Origin: Erinaceus europaeus
Lineage: Eukaryota > Chordata > Mammalia > Eulipotyphla > Erinaceidae
NCBI RefSeq assembly: GCF_950295315.1
Contig: NW_026647267.1
Span: 112,644 to 176,643, forward strand
DNA: 64,000 nucleotides
Reading direction: 5' to 3'
The notes under the pieces are model-generated. The model saw only the letters and a list, made by a program, of their open reading frames with translations, had not been told where the DNA came from and did no database searches. Made by a program: the position numbers and the translations under genes. The first letter of the stretch is position 1; every line of letters begins with the position of its first letter. Positions 43,659 through 54,954 of the stretch are shown here, in pieces.

Positions 43659-46600
43659 TCAACTTCTGTTGATGAGTGGGATCATCCCATACTCATCTTT
43701 ATCTTTCTGACTTAGTTCACTTAACATAATTCCTTCTAACTCTGTCCAAGATGGATCAGAGAAGGTGGGTTCATTGTTCTTGATAGCTGCATAGTATTCC
43801 ATTGTGTATATATACCACAGCTTTCTCAGCCACTCATCTGTTGTTGGACACCTGGCTAGCTTCCAGGTTTTAGCTATTATGAATTGTACTGCTATGAACA
43901 TAGGAGTACATACCTCTTTTTGATTGGGTGTTATGGAGTCCTTGGGGTATAACCCCAGGAGAGAAATTACTTGATCATATGGAAGGTCCATGTCTAGCCT
44001 TCTGAGAGTTTTCCAGACTGCTCTCCACAGAGGCTGTACCAATTTACATTCCCACCAGCAATGTAAAAGGGTTCCTCTGTCCCCACATTCTCTCCAGCAT
44101 TTGTTGCTGCTGTCCTTTTTGATGTATGCCATTCTTACAGGAGTGAGGTGGTATCTTAGTGTTAATTTGCATTTCTCTGACAATCAGTGACCTAGAGCAG
44201 TTTTTCATATGTTTGTTAGTCTTTTGGATCTCCTCAGTAGTGAATGTTTTGTTCATATCCTCTGCCCATTTTTGGATGGGGTCATTTGCTTTTTTGGTGC
44301 TAAGTTTGCTGAGCTCTTTATATATTTTGGTGATTAGTTTCTTGTCTGTTGTATGGCATGTGAAAATCTTCTCCCATTCTGTGAGGGGTCTCTCTGTTTG
44401 TTTAATAGTTTCTTTGGATGTGCAGAAGCTTTTCAATTTGATGTAGTCCCATTGGTTTGTTTCTGCTTTAGTCTTCCTTGCAATTGGGTTTGATTCATGA
44501 AAGATGTCCTTGAGGTATAGGTGGGAAAGTGTTTTACCAATGTTTTCCTCTAAGTATTTGATTGTTTCTGGTCTGACATCTAGGTCTTTGATCCATTTGG
44601 AGTTGATTTTTGTTTCTGGTGAGATAAAGTGGTTCAATTTCATTCTTCTGCATGTTACAACCCAGTTTTCCCAGCACCATTTATTGAAGAGAGCCTCCTT
44701 TTTCCATTTAATCCTTAGGGCCCCCTTATCAAAGATTAGATGCCCATAGGTGTTGGGATTTATTTCTGGGCTTTCAATTCTGTTCCACTGGTCTGTGTGC
44801 CTATTTTTGTTCCAGTACCATGCTGTTTTGATGATGATGGCTTAATAATATAGTTTAAGGTCTGGGAGTGTGATGCCTCCATTTCTGTTTCTTTTCCTCA
44901 AGATGGTTTTGGCAATTCTAGGTGTTTTCAGGTTCCAGATAAATGATTGTAGTGTTTGTTGTATTCTCTTAAAGAAGCTTGGTGGAACTTTGATGGGTAT
45001 TGCATTAAATTTGTATATGGCTATGGGGAGAATATTCATTTTGATGATATTTATTCTTCCAATCCATGAGCATGGGATGTCTTTCCATTTCTTGGTATCA
45101 GTTTCTATTTCCTTGAGTAGTGACTCATAGTTTTCAGCATACAAGTCTTTCACTTCTTTGGTCAACTTGATTTCTAGGTATTTGATTGATTTTGCTGAAA
45201 CAGTAAATGGGAGTGATTGCTGGATGTCTTCTTCTTCAGATTTAGTGTTTGCATAAAGAAATGCCACTGATTTTTGTACATTGATTTTGTAGCCTGATAC
45301 CTTGCTATATTGTCTAATAACTTCCAGTAGTTTTCTGTTGGATTTTTTAGGTCTTTGTATGTATACTATCATATCATCTGCAAATAGTGAGAGCTTGACT
45401 TCTTCCCTTCCAATCTGTATTCCTTTGATTTCTTTCTCTTGCCTGATTGCTATGGCAAGAACTTCCAATACTATGTTGAAGAGTAATGGTGACAGTGGAC
45501 AACCCTGTCTTGTCCCCCATCTGAGGGGGAATGCTTTCAGCTTCTGTCCATTGAGTATGATGTTGGCTGTAGGTTTGCTATATATAGACTCCACTATCTT
45601 GAGGAATTTCCCATCTATTCCCATTTTTTGTAGAGTTTTGAGCATGAATGGGTGTTGGATTTTGTCAAAGGCTTTCTCTGCATCTATTGAGATAATCATG
45701 TGGTTTTTGGCTTTGCTTTTATTGATGTGGTGAATGACATTGATTGACTTACGGATGTTGAACCAGCCTTGCATTCCTGGGATGAATCCCACTTGGTCAT
45801 GATGAACAATCTTTTTGATATGTTGCTGTATCCGGTTTGCCAAGAACTTGTTTAATATTTTGGTATCAATGTTCATCAGAGATATTGGTCTGTAGTTTTC
45901 CTTTTTTGTTCTGTCCCTATCAGCTTTTGGTATCAGGGTGATGTTGGCTTCATAGAAGGTGGAAGGGAGTATTCCTGTTTCTTCAATCTTATGGAACAGC
46001 TTAAGAAGTATGGGTATTAACTGTTTCCTGAAAGTTTTGTAGATTTCGTTTGTGAAGCCATCTGGTCCAGGACTATTGTTGTTGGGGAGATTTTTAATAA
46101 CGGTTTCAATTTCTTTGTCTGTGATTGGTGCATTTAGATTTTGTAGTTCTTCTTGGTTCAGTTTTGGAAGGGCATATGTTTCTAGGAATTGTTCCATTTC
46201 TTCCAGATTCTCTAGCTTGGTGGCATATAGTTCTTTATAGAAGTTTTGCATGATTCTCTGGATTTCTGTGGTGTCAGTTGTAATATCTCCTCCATCGTTT
46301 ACAATTCTATTAATTTGAGTCTTCTCTCTTTTTTGTTTGGTGAGTCTGGCTAGGGATTTGTCAATTTTGTTTAATCTTTCAAAGAACCAACATTTGGCTT
46401 CATTGATCTTTTGTATGGTTCTCTTATTTTCGATGTTGTTTATTTCTGCTCTAACTTTAGTGATTTCTGTCCTTCTGGTTGCTTTAGGGTTCCTTTGTCC
46501 CTCTTCCTCTAAGTCCCTGAGGTGTGCAGTAAGGTCGTTCATTTGAGCTTCTTCTTGGTGTTTAATATGTGATTGATGGCTATAAGTTTCCCTCTCAGTA

Positions 46601-47474
46601 CTGCTTTAGCTGTGTCCCAAATATTTTGATAGGTTGTGTCTTCATTTTCATTATTTTCCAGGAACGTTTGAATTTCCTGCTTGAGTGAATCTCTGACCCA
46701 GTGGTTCTTAAGGAGCATGTTGTTTAGTTTCCAAATTCTGTGTCTTTTAATAATTTTCTGTTTGTTGTTAAATGTTAGTTTTACTCCACTGTGGTCTGAG
46801 AAGATACTTGGGATGATTTCAATGCTCTTGAATTTATTGATGCTGTTTTTGTGGCCTAACATGTGGTCTATCCTTCAGTATGTGTTATGTGGATTTGAAA
46901 AGAAGGTGTTTTCCAGTTTTTTGGGGTGAAGGACTCTGAAAATGTCCAAGAGGTCTAGTCTGTCGATCTCTTCATTCAATTCTCTTGTATCTTTATTGGT
47001 TTTCTGCTTTGTTGATCTGTCTAAGTGTGAGGGTGGGGTATTGAAGTCTCCCACTATTATTGTATTACTATTGATATATTTTTGAAATTCTTTCAGTAGG
47101 TGCTTAATGTATTTAGATGGTCCCTCATTGGGTGCATAGATGTTAATAATTGTTAAGTCTTCTTGGCTGATTGATCCTCTAATCATTATGTAATGTCCTT
47201 GCCTATATTTTATTACTTTATTTAATTTAAAATCTATCGTGTCTGAGATGAGAATGGCTGTTCCTGCCCTTTTTTGTGGTCCGTTAGCCTGTATGATAGT
47301 TTTCCATCCTTTCACTTTAAGTCTGTGTTTATCTTGTGACAGATGGGATTCTTGCAAGCAGCATATGGTTGGGTTATGTTTTCTGATCCACCCCCCCACC
47401 CTGTGCCTTTTGATGGGTGAGTTTAAGCCATTGATGTTTATTGATATTATGGATTTAATGTACTGTATTGCCAT
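43659..47474 (-). pseudogene. L1 ORF2 (endonuclease/reverse transcriptase), broken
   Basis: The start is MAIQYIKSIISININGLN. The endonuclease part has CLQESHLSQ and GDFNTPPS, the RT part [16 protein letters not shown] and the catalytic FADDMIVY, and the C-terminus [18 protein letters not shown] (a Cys/His cluster). Defects seen are an in-frame TGA after NPHNTY (near 46875), a frameshift near 46540, TAA after LKLYY (44842) and a frameshift near 44155. The length is otherwise normal for L1 ORF2. Confidence 0.93.
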
Positions 47475-47533
47475 TGTTAAAAAATTTTTTTGTTTGCTCT
47501 GATATATTGCAAGTGTTATAGTGATGTTCTTGT

Positions 47534-48405
47534 TTACAAGAGGTCTTTTAGAACCTCTTTCAGGGCTGGCTTGGTGATGGTTGCCTCCTTTAACTGTTGT
47601 TTGTCTAAGAAGGTTTTGATCCCTCCATCTCGTTTGAATGAAAGTCTGGCAGGATGTATTATCCTTGGTTGAAACCCTTTTTCATTCAGGGCTTGATAGA
47701 TATCTTGCCACTCCCTTCTGGCTTTTAGAGTTTGAGTGCAGAAGTCTGCAGATAATCTTATGGGTTTTCCCTTGTATGTGACTTTTTGTTTCTCTCTTGC
47801 AGCCTTTAGGATCCTTTCTTTATCCTTACTTCTTCTCATTGTGACTATGATGTGTCTTGGTGTCTTCAGGTCTGGGTTGATTCTGTTTGGGACTCTCTGG
47901 GGCTCTTGAATCTTGATGTCCTTTCTGTTATTCAGGTCTGGGAAGTTTTCTTCTATTATTTCCTCTAGAATGTTTGCTTCCCCTTCCTCTCTTTCTTCCT
48001 CTGGCAGGCCAATTATACAAATGTTACTTCTTTTGAGATTATCGCATATGTCTCTGTTGTTGTTTTCAGTGTCTCTCAATCTCTTTTTAAGCTCTTTCAC
48101 CTCTTTCTTAGTTTTCTCTAACTCATCCTCTCTGACTAATTCTGTTTTCTGCTTCTGTTAGTCTGCTTTCCCTTGCCTCAGCTTCTTTCTTCATTACAGC
48201 TATTTCAGCTTTCAGTTCTCTAATTGCCTCAAGATAGTCAGTATTTTCCTTGGGGGTCTCAACTGTTGTTTCCCTAATACTGCCATTCCTTTCCTCTAGT
48301 GTTGTTTTCATTTCTGTGATTAATAAGTTTATTATTGCTTGCATACTTATCTATGGTTACTTCTGGCTTGTTTGTAGTTTCTTCTGGGCTCTTGTCTTTA
48401 TTCAT
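47534..48405 (-). pseudogene. L1 ORF1 (RNA-binding protein), broken
   Basis: It starts at the ATG of MNKDKSPEETTNKPE (48405) but the frame shifts before 48344 and again near 48110. The coiled-coil part (LEAIRELKAEIAVMKKEAEA), an RRM-like NICIIGLPEEE and the C-terminal RLSADFCTQTLKARREWQDI are recognisable. The order and size fit ORF1p, which trimerises and binds L1 RNA. Confidence 0.88.
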
Positions 48406-49400
48406 TGGAGTAGCAGTTTTATTTGTTTTTGATCTACCCTTTTTTTGATTTATGTGTTTCTTTTTTTTTATGCTCTGTTGTTCCTCAGTTGTTGTGTCTT
48501 GAGTACAAGTAACCCTGTACTAAATACCTTTATGACAATTGCACTCACCAACCTCAGGAATTACAGTAGCAACTGAAGCAAGCATTGAAGTAGTTTAATT
48601 GCTACCAGTTAGCTAAACAATTTCTCCAATCCGTGAAAAAATAGTAACCAAATCCCAGTGAAGAAAGAGAAAAGAAAGAGAGGATAGCAAGGATAGACAG
48701 TTTTGCAAATCTACTATCCACTGTATATTCTAGGGGTAACAAGAGGGCAAAGGGAACTAGAGCAGAGATACACACATAGAGAGTCCACTCTGAGTCAGAT
48801 TTCTTCCCCAAAATAATTCACAAATTCAGACAGGCAAAGAAGAAGGAAGAAGTGTATGACAAGATTAAAAAAAAAGAGAGAGAGGGACAAGAGGGAGAAA
48901 AGGGAAAAGATAAGAAAAAGAGCTGTAATTAAGAGCAGTGAAAGAAAATTCCCAAATGTGTATCAGTGAATTCAAAAAAGCACACTGTTTGTTGGTGTGG
49001 GGGCTGGGGGCTGTGACTTTGGAAGCTGTAGGATTAAGTAAGAAGGGATGACAAGAATGAGAAAAAGAAAAAGAAAAGAAAGAAAGAAAGAGAGAGAAAA
49101 AGAAAAAGATAAGAAAAAGAACAGTCATAAAAGGGCAGTGAAAGGAAAGGGTTTTTTTAAATGTATTTATTTTTAATTATTAGCTATGCGGGGTGAGGTG
49201 GGGGGGGGTTGGCTACTTAGAAAGAAAAAAGGCCAGAGGTTTCAGAAGGGTATAGACTTAGAATTAATGATACTCCGTGGTGGGACAGGAATTTGGTAAA
49301 GAAAAGGACTGGTTATGGGGGGGGGCGGGAAGGAGGTATGCTTGAAAATTAAAAGGAAGAAAAAAATTTTTTTTCCTTTTTTTTTTCCCCCTTTTTTCCC

Positions 49401-49560
49401 TACTCTAATTCTTAACCCAAATTAAGTTATAGTCACCTCCTTGGTGTTGCTGCTAGGACCCCTTGTTTGGCTGGCCTGCTAAAGGCAGAAAATCCTGCCG
49501 TTTCCAGGAGATGTGGTCAGAGTTCAGCCACCAGCAGCTTCTCAGTCCACCATCTTCCGG
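49401..49560 (-). repeat. Internal copy of L1 promoter unit
   Basis: About 157 bp repeating 49880-50037 with roughly ten scattered differences: shared CCCAAATTAAGTTATAGTCA, CTGGCCTGCTAAAGGCAGAA and GCAGCTTCTCAGTCC. The period between copies is 479 bp. Confidence 0.93.
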
Positions 49561-49879
49561 GAAACCGCCCCCCCCCCCCAAAGCTTTTTTAAAGGATTTC
49601 TCAAAGATGAAAACTAGCTCCAAGTCCTTTTGATCCAATGAGAGCTGTACTCAAGGATGTCCTCAGATCCGCCCTCAGGGTCGCGGTGGTCCCCAGAGAC
49701 TCCCAAGAGAAAGCCCCCGAGCTACAGCGCTCCCTCCTGGTCCTCTGCCGGCTGCCCAGCAGCGCTCTGCAACCGGCGGAGGAGCCGCCTTCACGGGCCA
49801 AGGACAATGCCCGACGCACCCGCCTTGCGCCACTGCCTGGGAAGTCTGTAGCAGCCCGCCCGCTAGTCTGTGCCACCTC

Positions 49880-50037
49880 TACTCTAATTCTTGACCCAAA
49901 TTAAGTTATAGTCACCTCCTTGGTGTCACCGCTAGGACCCCTTATTGACTGGCCTGCTAAAGGCAGAAAATCCTACCGCTTCCAGAAGATGTGATCAGAG
50001 CTCAAGCCTAGCAGCTTCTCAGTCCGCCATCTTCCCC
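49880..50037 (-). repeat. Terminal copy of L1 promoter unit
   Basis: The outermost 157 bp of the L1 5' end, repeated at 49401-49560. It starts (on the - strand) GGGGGAAGATGGCGGACTGA. Confidence 0.93.
50024..50034 (-). promoter_or_regulatory. YY1-like site at L1 5' end
   Basis: GAAGATGGCGG on the - strand, about 10 bp inside the element. Human L1 has a YY1 site of the same core (AAGATGGC) at its extreme 5' end, where it sets the start of transcription. The role here is by analogy. Confidence 0.6.
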
Positions 50038-50043
50038 CTACTC

Positions 50044-50059
50044 GAAAATTGATCTTTTT
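50044..50059 (+). repeat. L1 target-site duplication, right copy
   Basis: GAAAATTGATCTTTTT, identical to 42288-42303, directly after the L1 5' end. Confidence 0.95.
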
Positions 50060-50464
50060 AATATTTAGTAAGTGCTAAGTAAAGAACTTGTTTGGGAATC
50101 AGATTGAAGGTGTTGAACATGTTACATCTTCAGAATTCTTTAAAGAATAACTTTTATGTTATTTTTGGTCAGAAAAGGAAATTGAACATTGTTTAAAATA
50201 TATCCAAACTTGAATAGGACAGCCAGAACTCAGAAGAGTTACATGAATGGAGTCTTAACTGTGGAGAAGACACAGTACTCCTCCTTAAAGTCCAGTTCAT
50301 TTTCTTAATTTCTCTGGTTAATTTTATCAGACCACTATAGGTATTTATGATGTGGAGGAGTAAATAGCAAACCAGAATAAACTGTCACCTTTAAGGAGAC
50401 ATATTTATATAAATTATATTCCTTCATCAATAACCATAAAATTACAGGAAAAAAATAGATTTTT

Positions 50465-50640
50465 TTTAATGTTTATTTATTTGATAGAGACAGCCAGAAA
50501 CCGAGAGGGAAGGAGGTGATAGCAGCACTACTACTCCACTCTCAAAACTTTCCCCTGCAGGTGGGGAATGGGGACTTAAACCTAGGTCTTTAAGCATTGT
50601 AGCATGTGCACTCAACCAGGTGCACCACCACCTGGCCCTA
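50465..50640 (-). mobile_element. SINE-A copy without tail module
   Basis: TTTATTTATTTGATAGAGAC start, a GA-rich body and GCACTACTACTCCACTCTCA. The head ends GCACCACCACCTGGCCC. Confidence 0.85.
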
Positions 50641-51724
50641 GAAGAAAATAAGTTTGTTTGTTTGTTTGTTGTAGTGTAATATTTTTCCCTCTGACTGTGT
50701 AAGAGCAGAGGTGAATCTGTAACTGCCCTTCCCTTTACATGAGTGACTCAGAAAATGACCTCATAACTCTGGGCACTAGCTGGCCAGCGCACAGTCCTTT
50801 TTGTACTTTACAGTTCAGACTTTTATCAGTATGAATTTTCTTTCCTTGTAGAGCATAACTTGTATAGAAGGAAAATGTAATCAAACATAAAATTATTCTA
50901 CTCTTCCTGTTGCTATCGTAACAGCTATTTTCAAATCAGAAATTTCTATTTTATAGTCAGCCTTTGTATCTTAAATAAGGAAATATATCCAGTTCTTAAT
51001 GCATGTCTCTGAAATTCACTTTTCTAGTTTTTCTTCAATTTGTATTTAAAGAGAGAGAGCAATGTGTTTTGGATTTTCAGTATACAAGTTTGCTATCACT
51101 GAATAACTTAAAGAAGAATTATTCAAATCGGTCTTTATAATGTTTTTTTCTATTGTGAATTGTTTCCCATTTTATGACTCAAGTACTTATTTGAAGATTT
51201 AAGTAATAAAATAAAAAGTGCCTGCTAGCAATGGTAGGTAATTTTTTATCTTAAGATTTCATTGCAAAAGAAGCCAAGAATGCCTAAGAATTGCCATAAG
51301 AATTAAATAAAATGCATAAGAATTGCCATCGTCTCCAGAAGACTTTATGATACTTTATTGCTACTGTAGTAAGTACTTGGATGACAGGATCTGAGGGTTT
51401 TCTTTAGAACTGAAAGGCAGCAGTGGTATAGAGCTCCTTCCTCTAAACCAGAAACCTTATGCAAGGTTTCCTAGTCACTGCAGTTACTCATTTGTCATTA
51501 TTCCTTTCTCCCTCCCTTCACTTCCTCGCTCCCAATATTCTCAGTCACTCTCAGAAGACAGTGATTGCATAGCAGCCAGTAGGCTGTTCAAAGCAAGACC
51601 AAAAGTGCGGTTGGTTTCTGCAGTTTGTGACAGCACTCTTGAAGTCTTGAGTGAAAACATTGCCTGATGATCTAGTGCTCTGGGAAATGATAAACAGAAT
51701 TAAGTACATTTCATATTTGTCTTA

Positions 51725-51932
51725 ACATCTATACCAATTCTCATTCTGGCCAGTAGTCCAACAGGGCTCCCTTTTCTCCACTCCCTCAACAGCCCTTGCT
51801 ATGTCTTCATTATAATAGCTAATCTAACAAGTTCAAGGTGATCCTTTATTTCATATGGTTTTGATATGCATTTCCATAATAATAGTAATGGTGAATATGT
51901 ACCTATTGGCCATTTGTATGTCATCTTCAGAA
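51725..51932 (-). mobile_element. Old L1 ORF2 fragment
   Basis: CTCCACTCCCTCAACAGCCC, TTTTGATATGCATTTCCATA and CTATTGGCCATTTGTATGTC follow the ORF2 order seen around 44050-44220. It is much older than the 42-kb copy. Confidence 0.7.
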
Positions 51933-51939
51933 AATCATC

Positions 51940-52140
51940 TTGGGGGTGGGCAGTGACTCATCTTATGTTACCATGCACAAGGACCTGGGTTCAAGCCCCT
52001 GGCCCCTACCAGCAGGCGGAAAGTGGTAAAGCAGTGCTGTAGGTGTGTCTCTCTCTTTCTCCCTCTCTGTTTCTCTTCCCTCTCAACTTCTCTCTGTCCT
52101 ATCAAATTAAAAATAAAGTTTAAAAATATTTTTAAAAAGC
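51940..52140 (+). mobile_element. SINE-A copy without tail module
   Basis: GGGGGTGGGCAGTGACTCAT head, GGTTCAAGCCCC B box, GTAAAGCAGTGCTGTAGGTG, a TC-rich body and an A-rich end. Confidence 0.88.
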
Positions 52141-52294
52141 ACCTTTCAAAAAAAAAAAGATGTTTTAAAAAGAAAAGTGTGTTTTCAGTTTCTCTCCCTA
52201 TGTTTTTTAGATTTTATTTAAAATTTACATTAGGTTTTTTAAAAAAGATTTTGCTAGTGGTTAATAATTGTTTTCAAGATTATAAGATTATAAG

Positions 52295-52470
52295 GGAAGG
52301 GCCAGGTGGTGACACATCCAGTTGAGCCCACATATTACCATACACAAGGATCCAGGTTCAATCCCCTGGTCCCTACCTGCAGTGGGAAGTGTCATGAGCA
52401 CTTCCTCTTCCTTCTTAATGTCTGTCTCAACCCAAAAATAAATTAGTTAACTAATGTAAAAAATTGAATA
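52295..52470 (+). mobile_element. SINE-A copy, short
   Basis: GGGCCAGGTGGTGACACATC head, GGTTCAATCCCCTGG B box, a shortened body and an AAAAATAAATTAG end. Confidence 0.85.
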
Positions 52471-52489
52471 CATTGGAATAGTACCACAC

Positions 52490-53040
52490 CAGTCCCGCCA
52501 CTGAAGTTCTAAGAAGCTCCCCACTCAGCACTAAACATCATAGTTCTCATAAACTCTTAGGTACAGGTTGGCTACTCCCCCCCCCCTTTATTTTATACCT
52601 CTTTCTTTTTTACAAGCTCATGTGCTTCAGTCCTCTGTATCACAAACATGAGTGAAACCACCCGGTAATTGAATTTCACCTTCTTACTTTCTTACTAAGC
52701 ACAGTTACCTTAATGTCCAACAACTTTGTTCTAAAGAATATATCATCTTTTTAAATTGGCAAGTAGTACTTCATTGAGTGTATGTACCATAACTTGTCTA
52801 TCTAGTAATTTGTTGGTGGACATTTAGGCTGCTTCCACTCCTTGGCTACTGTGAATAATGCAGCTACAAACATAGGAGTGCATATGTCCACTGAAGTGCT
52901 ATTGTGATGTTCTTTGGATATATGCCTAGGAATGGTATTGCTGCATCATAAGGTGTTTCTATTTTTATTTGTTAGAGAACACTCCATACTGTTTTCCATA
53001 GGGGTTGCCTCAATTTTCATTCTATCAAATAGTACTAGTG
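52490..53040 (-). mobile_element. Old L1 3' UTR/ORF2-end fragment abutting exon 14
   Basis: 52770-53030 aligns with the ORF2 end (GGTGGACATTTAGGCTGCTT, ACATAGGAGTGCATATGTCC, GTTGCCTCAATTTTCATTCT). 52490-52760 is the adjoining 3' UTR-like part. The similarity fades out only about 30 bp from the exon 14 acceptor. Confidence 0.7.
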
Positions 53041-53068
53041 ACTCCTTATTCTCCCCTCTGTCTTCTAG

Positions 53069-53196
53069 CACTCCAGCATGTCAGACTATTCTCCAGCTGA
53101 TGGATACACATTCAATAACGCTTACAGGGCACCCCATCTGGACCAGGCAGATACTGCTGTTGCTTTTAAGCCAACTCCTAATCGCCATGTAGAGAG
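53069..53196 (+). CDS. EPS8: EPS8 coding exon 14 (pre-SH3 spacer)
   Basis: The exon is 128 nt: HSSMSDYSPADGYTFNNAYR then APHLDQADTAVAFKPTPNRH and VE, ending with AG of a split Arg codon at GTAATG (approximately residues 479-520). It is the most diverged exon here and, from my recollection of the human protein, two residues shorter. The frame is kept. Confidence 0.93.
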
Positions 53197-53564
53197 GTAA
53201 TGTTTCATGCATTTTGGATAGCTACCTTTTTACTGTAAATAAAAATGATAATGTCTGTATTTTTCACTACTGCCTTAAGTTACCCATTTACTAACTGCTT
53301 GACAAAAGTTTCATTGCTCCTTTGTAGAACTGGCTTGGATGAGCAAAAGTTAATGGACTTCCATTCTGTAATTTGCACAACGCAAATACCATTGAATAAT
53401 TTCCTTTTCCGTTTTTAAGATGGTTCTGACCAAAATCTGGGAACTAAGAAGAAAGGATTTATTTGAATGTCTGTTAATCTGTGCCATATTGGTGCCAAAT
53501 GTACCAATTTCTGTTTATCTGTACCATAAGGATCCTCCCAGCTCTATAAGTTTTCAAATAAGCA

Positions 53565-53832
53565 GTTTTGAGGTAAGGCAGTGGTGCACCCAGAAGACAT
53601 GCATTGCCATGTGCAGGCAACCGACCCAGGTTCAAGCCACAGGCCCCACCTGTAGGAGGAAGCTTCACTGAACTGTGAAACACTCCTGTAGGTATCTTTC
53701 CTTCTTTCTCCCTTCCCTTTTCTCCCATCTTCTCAGTTTCTCTCTGTACAGAGAGGGGAGAAAAAGGCCATCCGGAATCTTGGATTCTTTGTACAGGCAC
53801 CAAGCCCCAGATATAATATTGGTGGCAATTTT
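53565..53832 (+). mobile_element. SINE-A copy with tail module, old
   Basis: GAGGTAAGGCAGTGGTGCAC head, CAGGTTCAAGCCACAGG B box, a TC-rich body and a decayed tail (GGCACCAAGCCCCAGATATA). Confidence 0.82.
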
Positions 53833-54954
53833 AGAGTAATTTAATTGCTTTAAGAAGCAGTTTTAATTTTTATGTCCCCCCTCCTAAAAAAACAAAACTT
53901 TATTTAGGTAGGAATATTTCAACTAAATATTTAAATGGAGTCATTTTCTTATTTAGCATTCTTACCATCTCATCTACTTATGTTTTAGTTTTCCAGTTTT
54001 GTATCTCATTTATTTCTGAGATGTTCACTGTTAGAAAACACAAGTATAGGCAGAGAGGAAAACTTAAAATGGAGAGAAATAAGGGAACTGGTACAGGCTT
54101 TTAATCTTGTCTTTAGGTTACTGTGAGTTTACACAGAAGTCAACCCACACACAGAGGAGAAAGGATGAAGTAAATGCTGGTAACAAAGAGTTGTGAGACT
54201 GTTCAGATGAACTGAGATAACAAACTTGCCCTAGTGCTTTGCTACTCCATAGTGTCTTACCATAAGTGCTGCTTGCGATTTATTTCTGTTACATCTTTTT
54301 TTCTTAATAGAATCTGAAAAAGATAGATTTTAAATGCATTATAGTCAGGACTGCTGACAGAGATAATGTAATACTTAAGTAACGTGTGTGAAAATAATCT
54401 AGATTTCATACTCTAAGGGTACCACCAGCATACTAAACTGAGTACAAAGGAAAGTCCACATGAAGAATACATTTTGGAAATGACAACGTATGAAATAAGT
54501 TTTACAGGTGAAAATCAGTTTTGAAGTTTAAAGAGTTCTTGAGTAAGTCATGACAGACTTTATTGTTTTCCTTTTTCCCCCCATCTTTAATGCCAATAGT
54601 CTATACATTTTGGGATTTTAATTTTAATTCATACCTTTTCTCTTTCTTTTATCATCCCAGTAAATTGAGATGGTTTTTTCATTGAGGAGCTGGAAAAGTA
54701 GTTGAGTATATTCCCCACATGTGTTCACAGTGCCAGTACCTACTGATAATAGAAAACATTTGTCATAGTCTACTGCAGAGCCATGTGTAGCACATTATGG
54801 CCACTCAGTAAATGTTGTGTATATTTGACTGGCTTATCAGATGAGCCCGTAGTGACATAGTGGCATAGATTCCAGAGTCACCACCTCTCTGTCCTCTGCC
54901 CTCACATTGCACCAAAGTAAAGGACTCTGTGGTGGGGGGTGAGTGTTCAGGTCC

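Larger units (their letters stand above)
42304..50043 (-). mobile_element. Full-length L1 (LINE-1), 7.74 kb, degenerate ORFs
   Basis: On the - strand the order is 5' UTR (50043-48406), ORF1 (48405-47534), a 59-bp spacer, ORF2 (47474-43659), 3' UTR (43658-42304) and an A-rich end. The element is flanked by exact 16-bp duplications, so it is one uninterrupted insertion. ORF1 carries a frameshift and ORF2 at least two stops and two frameshifts, so it cannot move itself. The tidy target-site duplication suggests moderate age. It is antisense to EPS8. Confidence 0.96.
48406..50043 (-). promoter_or_regulatory. L1 5' UTR / internal promoter region
   Basis: 1.6 kb upstream of ORF1 on the - strand. 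It includes a GC-rich segment (about 49640-49870) and two copies of a 157-bp unit (49401-49560 and 49880-50037), each beginning on the - strand with a GGAAGATGG-type motif. It would drive transcription towards lower coordinates, antisense to EPS8. Confidence 0.8.
41748..53068 (+). other. EPS8: EPS8 intron 13 (11.3 kb, L1-bearing)
   Basis: Unique sequence (41748-42287) precedes the full-length L1 (42304-50043). 50060-50460 and 50645-51715 are unique. After them come old L1 pieces (51725-51932 and 52490-53040) and SINEs at 51940 and 52295. Confidence 0.88.

Noticed and set aside
42304..50043. L1 as a possibly active element
   Set aside because: Stops and frameshifts in ORF2 and frameshifts in ORF1 rule out autonomous movement.
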